DNA from: Shewanella nanhaiensis
GTDB taxonomy: Bacteria; Pseudomonadota; Gammaproteobacteria; Enterobacterales; Shewanellaceae
Direction of reading: 5' to 3'
NCBI RefSeq assembly: GCF_019457885.1
Contig: NZ_JAHZST010000003.1
Location: forward strand, 372,001-436,000
DNA length: 64,000 bases
Notes under the pieces: generated by a model
What the model was told of the DNA's origin: nothing
Seen by the model: only the letters and a program-made list of their open reading frames with translations
Databases searched by the model: none
In this document: positions 46,062-54,068 of the stretch, one piece after another
How the letters are laid out: every line of letters starts with the position of its first letter
Numbering within the stretch: position 1 is the first letter of the stretch
Position numbers and translations under genes: made by a program

Positions 46062-46509
46062 GACTAATCGTTATGTTTTTGAAGTCGTGGTTTTACTGTT
46101 AACTTCCATGCCAGTAATGTTGTGTAAAAATGTATCAAATCAATAAAATAGCCAAATATTAAGTAGGCAAAGGTTGATTTAGGCGAACATTCTCAAGTCG
46201 CAAATAACATATGGCGATATATTATATTGTCGCGAAGCATAACTGCGTAAACATTAACTACACAACCAGACATTTGTGTCATATTGTATCAATCGAGATA
46301 CATTTAATCTGGCACTAATTAAGCATAAACCTTAAAAAGTTAATAATATGTTTACACATTAAAGATAACTATTTAAATAAATTGTTATACCTATTAAATA
46401 CAAGCAGCTTAGCTAGGTTTATTATTTATACCAAAACCCAAAGATGTAACAATATTAATTTATTTAGTATTATGACTGTTAAATAATAGTTTATTTGTAT
46501 AAAGCCAAA
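46062..46509. other. 448-bp AT-rich gap with one inverted repeat
   Basis: No convincing ORF. It holds TGTATC (46285-46290) and GATACA (46297-46302) separated by 6 bp, a possible LysR-type site (T-N11-A). The remainder is very A/T-rich. It should carry the promoter of the LysR gene at 46061. Confidence 0.4.
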
Positions 46510-47427
46510 TTATATTTGCTTTACGTCAGTGACATATTTCATAAAATTTTTCATTGTGAACGATATAAATGCCCTTAGCCTTGCAGGCTGAAACCTGTCT
46601 TTACAATAAAGCAGGTAAAATGGCGTATCAGCCACTCGCCAATCGTCAAAAACAGATACAAGCTCCCCCTTGGCAAGTTCACTAGGGCAGTACAATCTGG
46701 GTAATCTCACGATACCATTATCAGCTAATGCCGCACTTTTCATCACGCGTCCATTTTTGCACTTAAATCCCCCCTTAATTGCCACTTCTACTTTACTCTT
46801 AGCATCGTCTCTCTTTTCGAATAACCAGTGATCGATGGAGCCAGTGATACAAAGGTGTTCTTTTAGATCTTTTGGGTGATTTGGATATCCATGAGCCGCA
46901 AGATACTGAGGCGATGCCATGGTCATGTTCTCTATGCTCATCAGCTTGCGCGCTACAATTGCTGAGTCCTCAAGTTCCCCCATTCGAAACACCAGATCGA
47001 ACTCATCCACTACCAGATCGACCCTTGGACTACTAAAATCCAGATGCACGCTGATATCTGGATATTCAGAAATAAAGTCATTCACAAGCGCAGTGACAAT
47101 CTCTTCACCGATAATCCCACCAACACAGTTAATATTGATATGCCCTTGCAAGCGCTGAGCATTGTCTACTGTTACTGCGACCGCTTGGTCAATACTCTCT
47201 AATGCCGCCTGACAGGAATCAAAAAAGAACCGTCCCTGCTCCGTTAGCCTTTGTGCGCGGGTTGTGCGGGTGATAAGACTCACCCCAAGCAAATTTTCAA
47301 GTTGCAGAAGTTGTTTCGACAGATGTGAGCGGGAGCAACCAAGCACCTCAGCTGCTTGAGTAAAACTGCCCTGCTCTGCGATCACAGTAAAGGCGCGAAT
47401 ATCTGCTAAGTTCAAATCTTTGTTCAT
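46510..47427 (-). CDS. LysR-family regulator, divergent from SDR
   Basis: 305 residues. HTH: F-T-V-I-A-E-Q-G-S-F-T-Q-A-A-E-V-L-G-C-S-R-S-H-L-S-K. The second part has the periplasmic-binding fold with L-V-F-R-M-G-E-L and A-S-P-Q-Y-L-A-A-H-G, the CrgA/AphB-type subgroup often adjacent to dehydrogenase genes. It is divergent from the SDR gene 192 nt away and probably activates or represses it. Confidence 0.9.
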   Translation of the reverse strand: MNKDLNLADIRAFTVIAEQGSFTQAAEVLGCSRSHLSKQLLQLENLLGVSLITRTTRAQRLTEQGRFFFDSCQAALESIDQAVAVTVDNAQRLQGHININCVGGIIGEEIVTALVNDFISEYPDISVHLDFSSPRVDLVVDEFDLVFRMGELEDSAIVARKLMSIENMTMASPQYLAAHGYPNHPKDLKEHLCITGSIDHWLFEKRDDAKSKVEVAIKGGFKCKNGRVMKSAALADNGIVRLPRLYCPSELAKGELVSVFDDWRVADTPFYLLYCKDRFQPARLRAFISFTMKNFMKYVTDVKQI

Positions 47428-47619
47428 TACACACTCACTTGTTATTAACTCTGGCTATTTTAAACACTGGACCATCTCCTATTAGAGCTTATTTGTAAAC
47501 AATCATGTTCGCTATAGATTATATATCAACAATAAACTCGTCACTATAATGACTGTCAATGGTACAAAACAACTATCTCACTCAGCTCAGTAAATAGAGG
47601 CTGACGAAAGGAAAAAACA

Positions 47620-48339
47620 ATGAAAGAACTAATCGTAATTACAGGTGCATCTTCTGGTATTGGCGCAGCGATGGCCAAAGCATTTAGCGCTAAGGGTCAT
47701 CCGCTACTTTTACTGGCTCGCCGTGTTGAACCTATGCAAGCTCTTGCACTTGAAAACACCCTCTGCATCAGTGTTGATGTGATCGATGGTGAAGCGATCA
47801 AAGATGCTATCGCAACGGCCGTTGAGCAGTTTGGTCCCGTTGGCGGATTAATCAATAACGCAGGTGTCATGTTACTTGGTCAAGCCGATACACAAGATCC
47901 TGCCGAATGGACACGTATGCTCAACATCAATGTGATGGGTGTACTCAATGGTATTCATGCTGTACTTGCCGACATGAAGGCGCGTAAAACAGGCACCATT
48001 ATCAACGTTAGTTCAATTGCAGGTCGTAAAACCTTCCCAAATCATGCGGCATACTGCGCCACTAAATTTGCGGTACATGCACTAACAGAAAATATCCGCG
48101 AAGAGGTTGCAATGGATGACGTGCGTCTGGTCACTATCGCACCTGGCGCGGTAGAAACAGAGCTTCTTAGCCACACAACCAGCGATGAAATTAAAGCGGG
48201 TTACGCCGACTGGAAAGAGGAGATGGGGGGCGTTATCGCACCAGAGACAATTGCCGAAGCCGCACTCTTTGCCTTCGAGCAACCACAAAGTGTCTGCGTA
48301 CGTGAAATTGTACTAGCAGCGACTCGCCAACAGCCGTAA
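47620..48339 (+). CDS. Short-chain dehydrogenase/reductase (SDR)
   Basis: 239 residues of the classical SDR type. Cofactor motif T-G-A-S-S-G-I-G at residues 7-14; N-N-A-G; catalytic S-S in N-V-S-S-I-A and Y-C-A-T-K (Tyr and Lys). It uses NAD(P)H to reduce a carbonyl or oxidise an alcohol; the R-R after the third strand favours NADP. Substrate unknown. AAAGGAAAA precedes the ATG. It pairs with the divergent LysR gene. Confidence 0.9.
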   Translation: MKELIVITGASSGIGAAMAKAFSAKGHPLLLLARRVEPMQALALENTLCISVDVIDGEAIKDAIATAVEQFGPVGGLINNAGVMLLGQADTQDPAEWTRMLNINVMGVLNGIHAVLADMKARKTGTIINVSSIAGRKTFPNHAAYCATKFAVHALTENIREEVAMDDVRLVTIAPGAVETELLSHTTSDEIKAGYADWKEEMGGVIAPETIAEAALFAFEQPQSVCVREIVLAATRQQP

Positions 48340-48350
48340 TAAAGATTACC

Positions 48351-48377
48351 AGAGGGGCGCTCAATCAAGGCCCCTCT
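48351..48377 (+). terminator. Hairpin after the SDR gene
   Basis: AGAGGGGC (48351-48358) pairs with GCCCCTCT (48370-48377) around an 11-nt loop. The T-run is poor, but the position 12 nt after the stop fits a terminator. Confidence 0.65.
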
Positions 48378-48553
48378 AATATTGCTCCCACTAATAAGTT
48401 ACATTTTGCCGCACAAAAACCTGTCAATTAGCCAACTTGTCTAGCCGCTTGTTAAAATAGCGGTAAATAGCTCCCTCAAGCTAAGTATTTCGCCCTCAAA
48501 TATTGGCACCAAACTTGTAATAACAGAGCTAATCTTTTCCCACGGCAAGCTAT

Positions 48554-49711
48554 ATGACATGCAAAAGCACATTTCTAAGTAGATGTGATCAACTCTCAGG
48601 TGAACTCAGTGGAGCCTTCGCCGATCTTGGTACTTTTTTACCGCTAGTTTTGGGTCTTATCGCCTTAAACCATTTTTCTCCTCAAGGGATCTTCTTAGGT
48701 TTCGGCCTGTTTGCGCTCTTTACCGCCTTCTTTTATCGACGCCCGATCCCCGTGCAGCCGATGAAAGTGATCGCCGCTTTAGTTATCGCCCAAGGCTTAA
48801 CCCCTGGCATGCTACAAGCGAGCGGCATGATGATGGGAGCTATCTTACTCCTACTCGCCTATAGCGGCGCGATTACTTGGATGGCAAAGCAGCTCTCACC
48901 AGCTGTGAGTATCGGCATTCAACTCGCCATCGGTCTCCAGTTAATCTGGATGGGTGGCCAGATGATGAGTGAAACTTGGCTTATCGGCATCAGCGCTTTT
49001 ATCGCCCTCTTTGCCAGTAAGTTTATGCCTCTTAGGTATCTCGCTATGCCACTCGTGCTCGCACTCGGCATTATCTGGCAGATGAACAGCGGCATTGCCC
49101 CTAGCTTCGACCTCTCCGGTCACACAAGCTGGCAGCCCAGTTGGCCAAGTCTCGATGAGTGGACCTCGGCGGCGGGTCTTTTAGTCCTGCCACAACTGGC
49201 ACTGACCTTAACCAATGCGGTGATCGCCATCTCTGCAATGGCAAAAGATAAGTTTCCAGCAGATAAGGTCAATGGCAAGGAGAACTTCACACCTAAACGA
49301 CTGGCCACCAGCTCGGGACTTGCCAACCTATTACTGGCTCCTTTTGGCGCTACCGCCATGTGCCACGGTGCTGGAGGTCTTGCGGTGCAACATCACTTTG
49401 GTGCTAGAACCTGGATAGCTCCTACTATCTTCGGTACAGCTTGTCTGCTTATCGCTTTTAGCTGGGGGGATGGTATCGCCACCATGTTATCCCTCATCCC
49501 GCTAGCGATACTCGGCAGCATGCTCGCCATTGCTGGTACTCAGCTAGCCTGGTCAAAGAGATTAATCGACGGAAAGCCTTTCTGTATCTTCGTCATCCTC
49601 TCCACCGCCGCTATCTGCCTAGTCGTCAATACCGCAGCAGGACTCGCCGTTGGGGTGATATTGGAGATGGGACGTCGACAGTGGAAAACCGTCTCCGATT
49701 TGAGACATTAA
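48554..49711 (+). CDS. MOT1-type sulfate/molybdate transporter
   Basis: 385 residues with about ten membrane helices. The N-terminal G-E-L-S-G-A-F-A-D-L-G-T-F-L-P-L and the motif P-V-Q-P-M-K-V-I-A-A are the two signatures of the MOT1 (putative sulfate/molybdate) family, and the second repeat has P-Q-L-A-L-T-L-T-N-A-V. It should import molybdate or sulfate; no molybdenum cofactor genes are adjacent. The ribosome site is weak. It is the last ordinary gene before the accessory region. Confidence 0.86.
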   Translation: MTCKSTFLSRCDQLSGELSGAFADLGTFLPLVLGLIALNHFSPQGIFLGFGLFALFTAFFYRRPIPVQPMKVIAALVIAQGLTPGMLQASGMMMGAILLLLAYSGAITWMAKQLSPAVSIGIQLAIGLQLIWMGGQMMSETWLIGISAFIALFASKFMPLRYLAMPLVLALGIIWQMNSGIAPSFDLSGHTSWQPSWPSLDEWTSAAGLLVLPQLALTLTNAVIAISAMAKDKFPADKVNGKENFTPKRLATSSGLANLLLAPFGATAMCHGAGGLAVQHHFGARTWIAPTIFGTACLLIAFSWGDGIATMLSLIPLAILGSMLAIAGTQLAWSKRLIDGKPFCIFVILSTAAICLVVNTAAGLAVGVILEMGRRQWKTVSDLRH

Positions 49712-49760
49712 ATTAGCCTGTTTAGCGGCATTCAAATCTTTTTGTTGTTTCCAACAAGAA

Positions 49761-50030
49761 GGTTTGCGCTTGCCTGATAGCAAGCTTCAAGTATCTTTTT
49801 GATTGGGTTCATTGGACGGGGTTGGTGTTTGGTTGGTTTGCTGAATACCATAGCTAAGCTGATGTTTATTGCCTGCAGCAGGCAGATGTGTAAATACTTC
49901 TGCGGGACGCTATAAATATGTCCCTATACGCTCGACGGTGGCATCCTTGCCACCGACGCCCTCAGCCGCATTCACACCTGATTGTTTATCTCTTCGATTG
50001 AGTTTTTTGGTTGTGACTCATTTTTGGAAA
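49761..50030 (+). repeat. Structured dispersed repeat, copy 1
   Basis: The best preserved copy. It has hairpins CTTGC-N6-GCAAG (49769-49784), a TGCCTGC-A-GCAGGCA palindrome (49870-49884), and CGGTGGCA-TCCT-TGCCACCG (49936-49955). Then follow GCCGCATTCACACC and TTTATCTCTTCGATT. Related to the following two copies and to the minus-strand copy at 54500-54710. The ORF reading through it is not shared as a full frame with other copies. Confidence 0.75.
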
Positions 50031-50458
50031 AAAGCTTGCTGTCTTGTGTGATAACAAGTTTCAAATATCTTTTATTGAGTTCGGTTCATGGAGCTGGTTT
50101 GGTATTTGATGGTATCTAGGAAACCATAGCTTCAATCTTGTTAATTGCTTGCAGCATGCCGATGTGTAAATGCTTCTATGACACGGCGCAAGTATATCTG
50201 ACCTCCAGGGATTGAGGAAATGCAGAAAAAATGTCTGGAACATTTTCTGCCTGTGGGCTCTACGACTTGAAACAACGTCCATGTTTAACGGCCAGTTCGA
50301 TATCCCTATCTCTCGCTCAAAGAGTTCCACTTTGTATAACTTCGCCTTGCTGTCGAAGGTCATAGCCGCATTCACACCTGATTGTTTATCTCTTCGATTT
50401 AGGTTTTGTACGACAAAGTCTCTTGGTGATCACATCAAGTTTTATCACTTCCAAGCTC
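50031..50458 (+). repeat. Structured dispersed repeat, copy 2 (with divergent or inserted centre)
   Basis: It begins AAAGCTTGCTGTCTTG and has CTTGT-N6-ACAAG (50043-50058) at the place of copy 1's first hairpin. The middle, 50205-50365, is unlike copy 1 and has its own hairpin at 50222-50250 (GCAGAAAA...TTTTCTGC). The end (GCCGCATTCACACC, TTTATCTCTTCGATTT) is again common to copy 1. Confidence 0.65.
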
Positions 50459-50626
50459 ACTTTTGGACAAAAGTTTGCTGACTTGCCTGATAGCAAGCTT
50501 CAAGTATCTTTTTGATTGGGTTCATTGGACGAGTTTGGTGTTTGGTTGGTTTACTGAACACCATAACTTCAATTCAGTTAATTGCTTGCAGCCAGCCGAT
50601 GTGTAAATACTTCTGCGGGACGATGA
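50459..50626 (+). repeat. Structured dispersed repeat, copy 3 (5' half only)
   Basis: Nearly the same as the first 160 bp of copy 1 (CTTGCCTGATAGCAAG, then ATTGGAC, GATGTGTAAATACTTCTGCG) but stops at GGGACG near 50622, where attC-like sequence begins not far downstream. Confidence 0.7.
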
Positions 50627-50689
50627 ATGAAGCAGAGCTTCAAGTTCACGAACGAGAAGCATGGTCAAAATTGTTCCCGACACTTTTTG

Positions 50690-50799
50690 ACATTTCCAAT
50701 ATCCTTATCGGTCAGATGCTGAACTGGCACTTAAACACTAAAGCTGATTCAAACCGAAAGTGCCAAGCGTTGCGAATCTGCTTAAATTTATTGTTAGAT
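50690..50799 (-). other. attC-like site 2
   Basis: Minus strand: R'' box ATCTAAC at 50799-50793 (fits RYYYAAC), then GCAGATTCGCAACGC, and an 8-bp inverted pair at 50725-50732 and 50758-50765 (TGGCACTT/AAGTGCCA). The R' box at 50699-50693 is degenerate. It lies just after the stop of the 50820-51122 gene, where a cassette attC should be. Confidence 0.5.
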
Positions 50800-50819
50800 T
50801 TGTACTTTTCAGTTGCGCC

Positions 50820-51122
50820 CTACCTAAAATCTACACCATTAAGTGCCACGGCGAGAAATAACAGAAGAGCCCCTAAACTAATTGGTAGAAGTGCAATAAG
50901 CCATAAAACGAAGCTACTTAACTTAACCAGAAACGTTTTTTCCCTTTGAGAACGAGTGACTTTTCGAAACTGATAAGCAGCAGTCAACGAGCCAATACAC
51001 CACAATATGATTAGCGCTATGATTTGAAAATCACTTCCTCTCGAAAAAGCATGTTCCACGGCTATAAACAGCATTACATGCATCAACAAAGTAGCGATTA
51101 AAGTTGCTTTGATTCTACTCAT
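50820..51122 (-). CDS. Cassette-borne small membrane protein, unknown
   Basis: 100 residues from ATG 51122 (preceded by GGGG). Reading from 51239 would include 39 codons that are really the attC-like site 1, so the short start is chosen. Three hydrophobic helices: L-I-A-T-L-L-M-H-V-M-L-F-I-A, F-Q-I-I-A-L-I-I-L-W-C-I, and W-L-I-A-L-L-P-I-S-L-G-A-L-L-L-F-L. Between attC-like sites 1 and 2, same strand, so it fits a gene cassette. No function recognised. Confidence 0.6.
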   Translation of the reverse strand: MSRIKATLIATLLMHVMLFIAVEHAFSRGSDFQIIALIILWCIGSLTAAYQFRKVTRSQREKTFLVKLSSFVLWLIALLPISLGALLLFLAVALNGVDFR

Positions 51123-51133
51123 ATCCCCGAAAA

Positions 51134-51258
51134 ATCTAACGCCCTGTAAAGGTGTGAGCAACGCAATACCAATGCTTTCGCATACCACCTTAAACACCAA
51201 ACGCAACGCATAGTAAAAATGCCACGCGTTGCGAATCACTCTTGAACAGTTTGTATGG
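51134..51258 (-). other. attC-like site 1, Vibrio-repeat type
   Basis: 125 bp. On the minus strand: ACAAAC, TCAAGAG, GCAACGCGTGGCATT at the left, and GCGTTGC, then CAGGGCGTTAGAT at the right, ending in R' GTTAGAT (fits GTTRRRY) at 51140-51134. The two arms are complementary over GCAACGC/GCGTTGC and beyond. Length and sequence resemble the VCR sites of Vibrio integrons. The left simple site is one base off (CATACAAA). Confidence 0.65.
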
Positions 51259-51315
51259 ATAATAAACCCACCTAATTTACAAATACTTCCCTGTTTCGGG
51301 TAATGTGAGACCCAG

Positions 51316-51335
51316 GCTTTAGCTGCAACTAAAGC
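51316..51335. repeat. REP-like hairpin upstream of RAYT remnant
   Basis: GCTTTAG (51316-51322) and CTAAAGC (51329-51335) with a 6-nt loop. A sister hairpin GCTTTA-GT-TAAAGC lies at 51438-51451, directly before the transposase remnant. Both are preceded by AG; such palindromes are the usual companions of RAYT genes. Confidence 0.55.
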
Positions 51336-51469
51336 TTTCCTTGTCGTAGTTCGATTGAGCGATGGCTCCTCTATTGAGAGACCGATGACAAAATAACATA
51401 GACACCCATAATTGTGAATGCAAGTTTCCTCTACTAGGCTTTAGTTAAAGCTGAAGAGAGGAGTTTGTT

Positions 51470-51766
51470 ATGCCGACACCAAGAAAGGCGCTAGTTAGTT
51501 TAGAGAATACGCCGTTTTATCATTGTATATCTCGTTGTGTTAGAAAGGCTTTTCTGTGCGGAGTTGATAGGCACACTGGTCAATCCTATGAGCATAGGCG
51601 TGATTGGGTTGAGCATCGACTGTTGCAGCTTGCAGAGGTGTTTGCTATCGATATCTGTGCGTTTGCGGTGATGAGCAATCACCTGCACCTAGTCTTGCGG
51701 GTCGATGCTGATTTAGTGAAGAGCTGGTCAGATATCGAGGTTGTCAGGCAATGGCAAAAGCATTGA
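51470..51766 (+). pseudogene. Truncated RAYT / IS200-like (Y1) transposase
   Basis: 98 residues, against about 300 for full Shewanella homologues. The N-terminal part is intact: F-Y-H-C-I-S-R-C-V-R-K-A-F-L-C-G and Y-E-H-R-R-D-W-V, and the metal motif H-L-H (His-hydrophobic-His) in M-S-N-H-L-H-L-V. The frame ends at W-Q-K-H-stop, so the catalytic Tyr region is lost. It is a remnant that cannot move itself. Flanking hairpins fit REP sequences. The GAGAGGAG ribosome site is kept. Confidence 0.82.
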
Positions 51767-51802
51767 TAACTTCTTCATGAAGTACCTTTTAGGGTACAAA
51801 AA

Positions 51803-51822
51803 GACCGCCATTGTTGGCGGTC
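51803..51822 (-). terminator. Terminator of the 51846-52238 gene
   Basis: GACCGCCA (51803-51810) pairs with TGGCGGTC (51815-51822) around TTGT; the A-run at 51798-51802 gives the T-run on the minus strand. Confidence 0.85.
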
Positions 51823-51845
51823 ATTTAACAATAAAGCTATAAATA

Positions 51846-52238
51846 TCAATTGATATGCTTCAATGCTTCATCAAAAAGCTCAGAAAATGACATATTCGAT
51901 GTCTTGCGCTCATATTCTGTAGGCTCTCTAGGCGGAGATTCAGCATAAACCTCTTCACGAACAACATAACTACAATGAGAAGGGTATTTATCAAATATAT
52001 CTTCTAAACTCATAGACTTATGATACATGTCATAATATTTAGAGATATTACCGCTATCAAGTCCACCACTACGACCAGGATACAAATAACCATGAGTACC
52101 AAAGTCGCGAATCTGAAACTTAGGTGTATAGAGTCGAAATACAGCTTGGCCGTGGGATTTACCAACATAGTGGGTTTGGATCTGCTCATCGTGGACATAT
52201 TGTATTAACAATTGAGTAAGAAATTTACTAATTCGCAT
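51846..52238 (-). CDS. Uncharacterised accessory protein
   Basis: 130 residues, soluble and with many aromatic residues. The N-terminus reads M-R-I-S-K-F-L-T-Q-L-L-I-Q-Y-V-H-D-E-Q-I and the centre G-Y-L-Y-P-G-R-S-G-G-L-D. The C-terminal third is acidic with a helix S-F-S-E-L-F-D-E-A-L. There is no signal peptide. I recognise no family. It sits in the accessory region on the same strand as the presumed cassette genes, with its own terminator 24 nt downstream; the ATG has only a weak ribosome site. Confidence 0.6.
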   Translation of the reverse strand: MRISKFLTQLLIQYVHDEQIQTHYVGKSHGQAVFRLYTPKFQIRDFGTHGYLYPGRSGGLDSGNISKYYDMYHKSMSLEDIFDKYPSHCSYVVREEVYAESPPREPTEYERKTSNMSFSELFDEALKHIN

Positions 52239-52753
52239 AGAAGTAATACGAACTTCTATATCTTTTCAAATAATCATATAAATACCTAAGAAAGAAAAAA
52301 TAAAAACAATTGCAATATATCACAAAACTCAGCCCTATTTAGCATATTCGATCTTTCACGCATATCAAGATTGAAACCCAAGGTGATTGTACATTAAAAC
52401 ATGCATTCACATAATAAAAAATCATAGAAAAACAACAAAATAGACATTATTATTTTGTTAATGACATTACTAGTTTCAAAGTGTTAAATTAGGACGGTGT
52501 TTGCGAGTGAAAGCCCCAAAAGTGGCGTTTAACTAATACCTAATAAAACTAATCCAAAACCACGTTAATACGGTATGAATGAGTATTTTATCTAACACTT
52601 TTTTGGGGCAAACATGAGTTAGATATAAAACTCAAAATCACCTAGTTCACATAACGATAAGAATGTCGAATTTTGAAAACATCAAAGAGACACCTGGTGT
52701 AACTTTTTAAATTGGTAAATTAAATTCATACCTATAGATTGTCTAACGACGGG
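52239..52753. other. 515-bp gene-free stretch with an inverted repeat
   Basis: AT-rich. It contains an imperfect inverted repeat: CCCCAAAAGTG near 52514-52524 against CACTTTTTTGGGG near 52596-52608, with GTTTGC/GCAAAC outside. ATCTAAC and GTTTAAC boxes are near, but the arms next to them do not pair, so I do not call it an attC site. Confidence 0.4.
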
Positions 52754-52903
52754 CTATACTTCATTTAAGTGTAAAATGGAATACTCTTTATGCTCTCCAC
52801 ATACAGGACAAGATTCTGGGACGTCTTCGCACTCATCATAGTGCTTTCCGTAGTTGCACTCTGCGCAATAAGTACTGTAAACCGACTCTTTCTTGGTATC
52901 CAT
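52754..52903 (-). CDS. 49-residue zinc-ribbon protein
   Basis: Found by direct translation. ATG at 52903 follows GGGGAATAACTA, a good ribosome site. The protein has C13-A-E-C16 and C34-P-V-C37, spaced 17 residues, plus Cys25, so a zinc-ribbon or rubredoxin-like knuckle fits; the rest is acidic and polar (M-D-T-K-K-E-S at the start, L-H-L-N-E-V at the end). No function is known to me. It lies on the same strand as the other accessory genes. A GTCGTTAGAC box follows the stop, but without a pairing arm. Confidence 0.68.
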   Translation of the reverse strand: MDTKKESVYSTYCAECNYGKHYDECEDVPESCPVCGEHKEYSILHLNEV

Positions 52904-53628
52904 ATTAGTTATTCCCCATTATAAAATCGCTAAAAAGTGTTCATTTCCAGCCATAAAAATTGACACATTAGTGACCTAAAGCCCTGTTTTACAGAACTGA
53001 ATCATAGCTCTCGCACCAGCCTCTGTTTTTGCATCTTTAACTAGATACAAACATTCTTTCATATTTTTAGGGCCAATTAATAAAATTTTTAGAGGCTTAT
53101 TTTGACTTACTACATACATAAAAACTATAGCTAAAATAGTTTCAGCCAGCAAAAGTCAATCACTTGTTTTTATTGTGTATTTTGAAGTAGTAGTTTGAAC
53201 CATACAGCTTTATCTCTACGTGAAAGAAATATATTAATTGCCATAGTTTACGCCATTATCAATTCAGGTAAATCAGCTTTTTGCTAAATACACATCTGGA
53301 TATAAACGGTTCCCCCATACTTTGCAGAATAAAAGTTAGACTACATCGTCTAGGCCTGATCACTCTATGATGCACTTGGACATTTATTAGTTGGAGTTAA
53401 AGCTCTTAAAGTGATGACTCTTATTAGGGAAAGTATGGAAAGTGGATATACGGTAACGAGCCTGTAGAACTTCTCTTCTAGAAAAAATAGGCTCAAAAAT
53501 GATAAAAATTAAGCCCCAAAACGCGGAGCTACGTGAATTCTAAGGCGGTATACTTCTAAACAATTGCTTTTACGCGTTCTCCGAACGTAAATTTCATCCA
53601 TCATTTCAGCTTGGGAATAATTCTACAG
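52904..53628. other. 725-bp stretch without a supported gene
   Basis: AT-rich accessory DNA upstream of the zinc-ribbon gene. I find only a 31-codon minus-strand ORF (53509-53604) next to attC-like site 3, too short to call on its own. No terminator or operator was recognised. Confidence 0.4.
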
Positions 53629-53726
53629 CCTCAACGCCTTGCTAAGAGGCGAGCAATTGTTGGCTAAAATGTGAAGCGAAGCGGAACCAAGCCAACTGTT
53701 ACGAGTCCTTTTGAGCAACTTGTATG
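53629..53726 (-). other. attC-like site 3
   Basis: 98 bp with long complementary arms: TTGGCT (53660-53665) pairs with AGCCAA (53690-53695), and outward TTGCT-AAGAGG-CGAGCAA matches the complement of TTGCTCAAAAGG-ACTCGTAA. On the minus strand it runs CATACAAGTTGC ... CTTAGCAAGGCGTTGAGG. Simple sites are degenerate by a base. It lies 42 nt after the stop of the 53769-54068 gene, as in a cassette. Confidence 0.6.
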
Positions 53727-53768
53727 TGTATTACAGTTAAATTGCCTACTGGATTTCTAAGCTAAAAA

Positions 53769-54068
53769 TTAACGTTTATTTTTACTGTTAGATTTGATTG
53801 TTCGTCTTTCTTGATCTTTTTTTACATCATTGATATTTGCATCTTTTAGCTTATTTTTATTTTTTATTCTCTCTTTAATGCATGCAAGAAGATCCTCAAA
53901 AGACTTTGGCTTGTTTTTCAAACAACTTTCAATCATGTCTTTTAAATCATCAAAACTGACTTCATCATCCAGACTTTTAAGTAATTCTTTAATATCGTCA
54001 TCAGAATAATTTCCACTTAATACCCTTGACTCATACTCTTTTGTATTTAAAAAATCATCTATTTCCAA
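53769..54068 (-). CDS. Small charged protein, probable cassette gene
   Basis: 99 residues, very rich in Lys, Asp and Glu and low in aromatic residues. An N-terminal acidic half (D-D-D-I-K-E-L-L-K-S-L-D-D-E-V) is predicted helical, and the last 30 residues are basic (K-N-K-N-K-L-K, then R-R-T-I-K-S-N-S-K-N-K-R). AGGAGTCAATTTTGGAA precedes the ATG. The base use is more AT-rich than core genes here. Its stop is directly followed by attC-like site 3 in the same orientation, so it is probably an integron cassette gene. Family unknown. Confidence 0.62.
   Translation of the reverse strand: MEIDDFLNTKEYESRVLSGNYSDDDIKELLKSLDDEVSFDDLKDMIESCLKNKPKSFEDLLACIKERIKNKNKLKDANINDVKKDQERRTIKSNSKNKR

Noticed and set aside
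49869..50051. 60-codon plus-strand ORF in repeat copy 1
   Set aside because: It is translated repeat DNA; similar short peptides (A-F-T-P-D-C-L-S-L-R) arise in copies 2 and 4 because the DNA is shared, but starts and ends differ and the hairpin covariation points to structure and not to a protein.
50212..50949. ORFs of 89 and 145 codons between repeat copies 2 and 3 and over attC-like site 2
   Set aside because: They cross repeat and attC-like borders and have no coherent protein pattern.
52528..52626. Possible fourth attC (ATCTAAC and GTTAAAC boxes on the minus strand)
   Set aside because: Both boxes fit RYYYAAC/GTTRRRY, but the sequences next to them are not complementary, so no attC fold forms.
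53509..53604. 31-codon minus-strand ORF next to attC-like site 3
   Set aside because: It could be the first gene of the next cassette, but it is too short and has no clear ribosome site.
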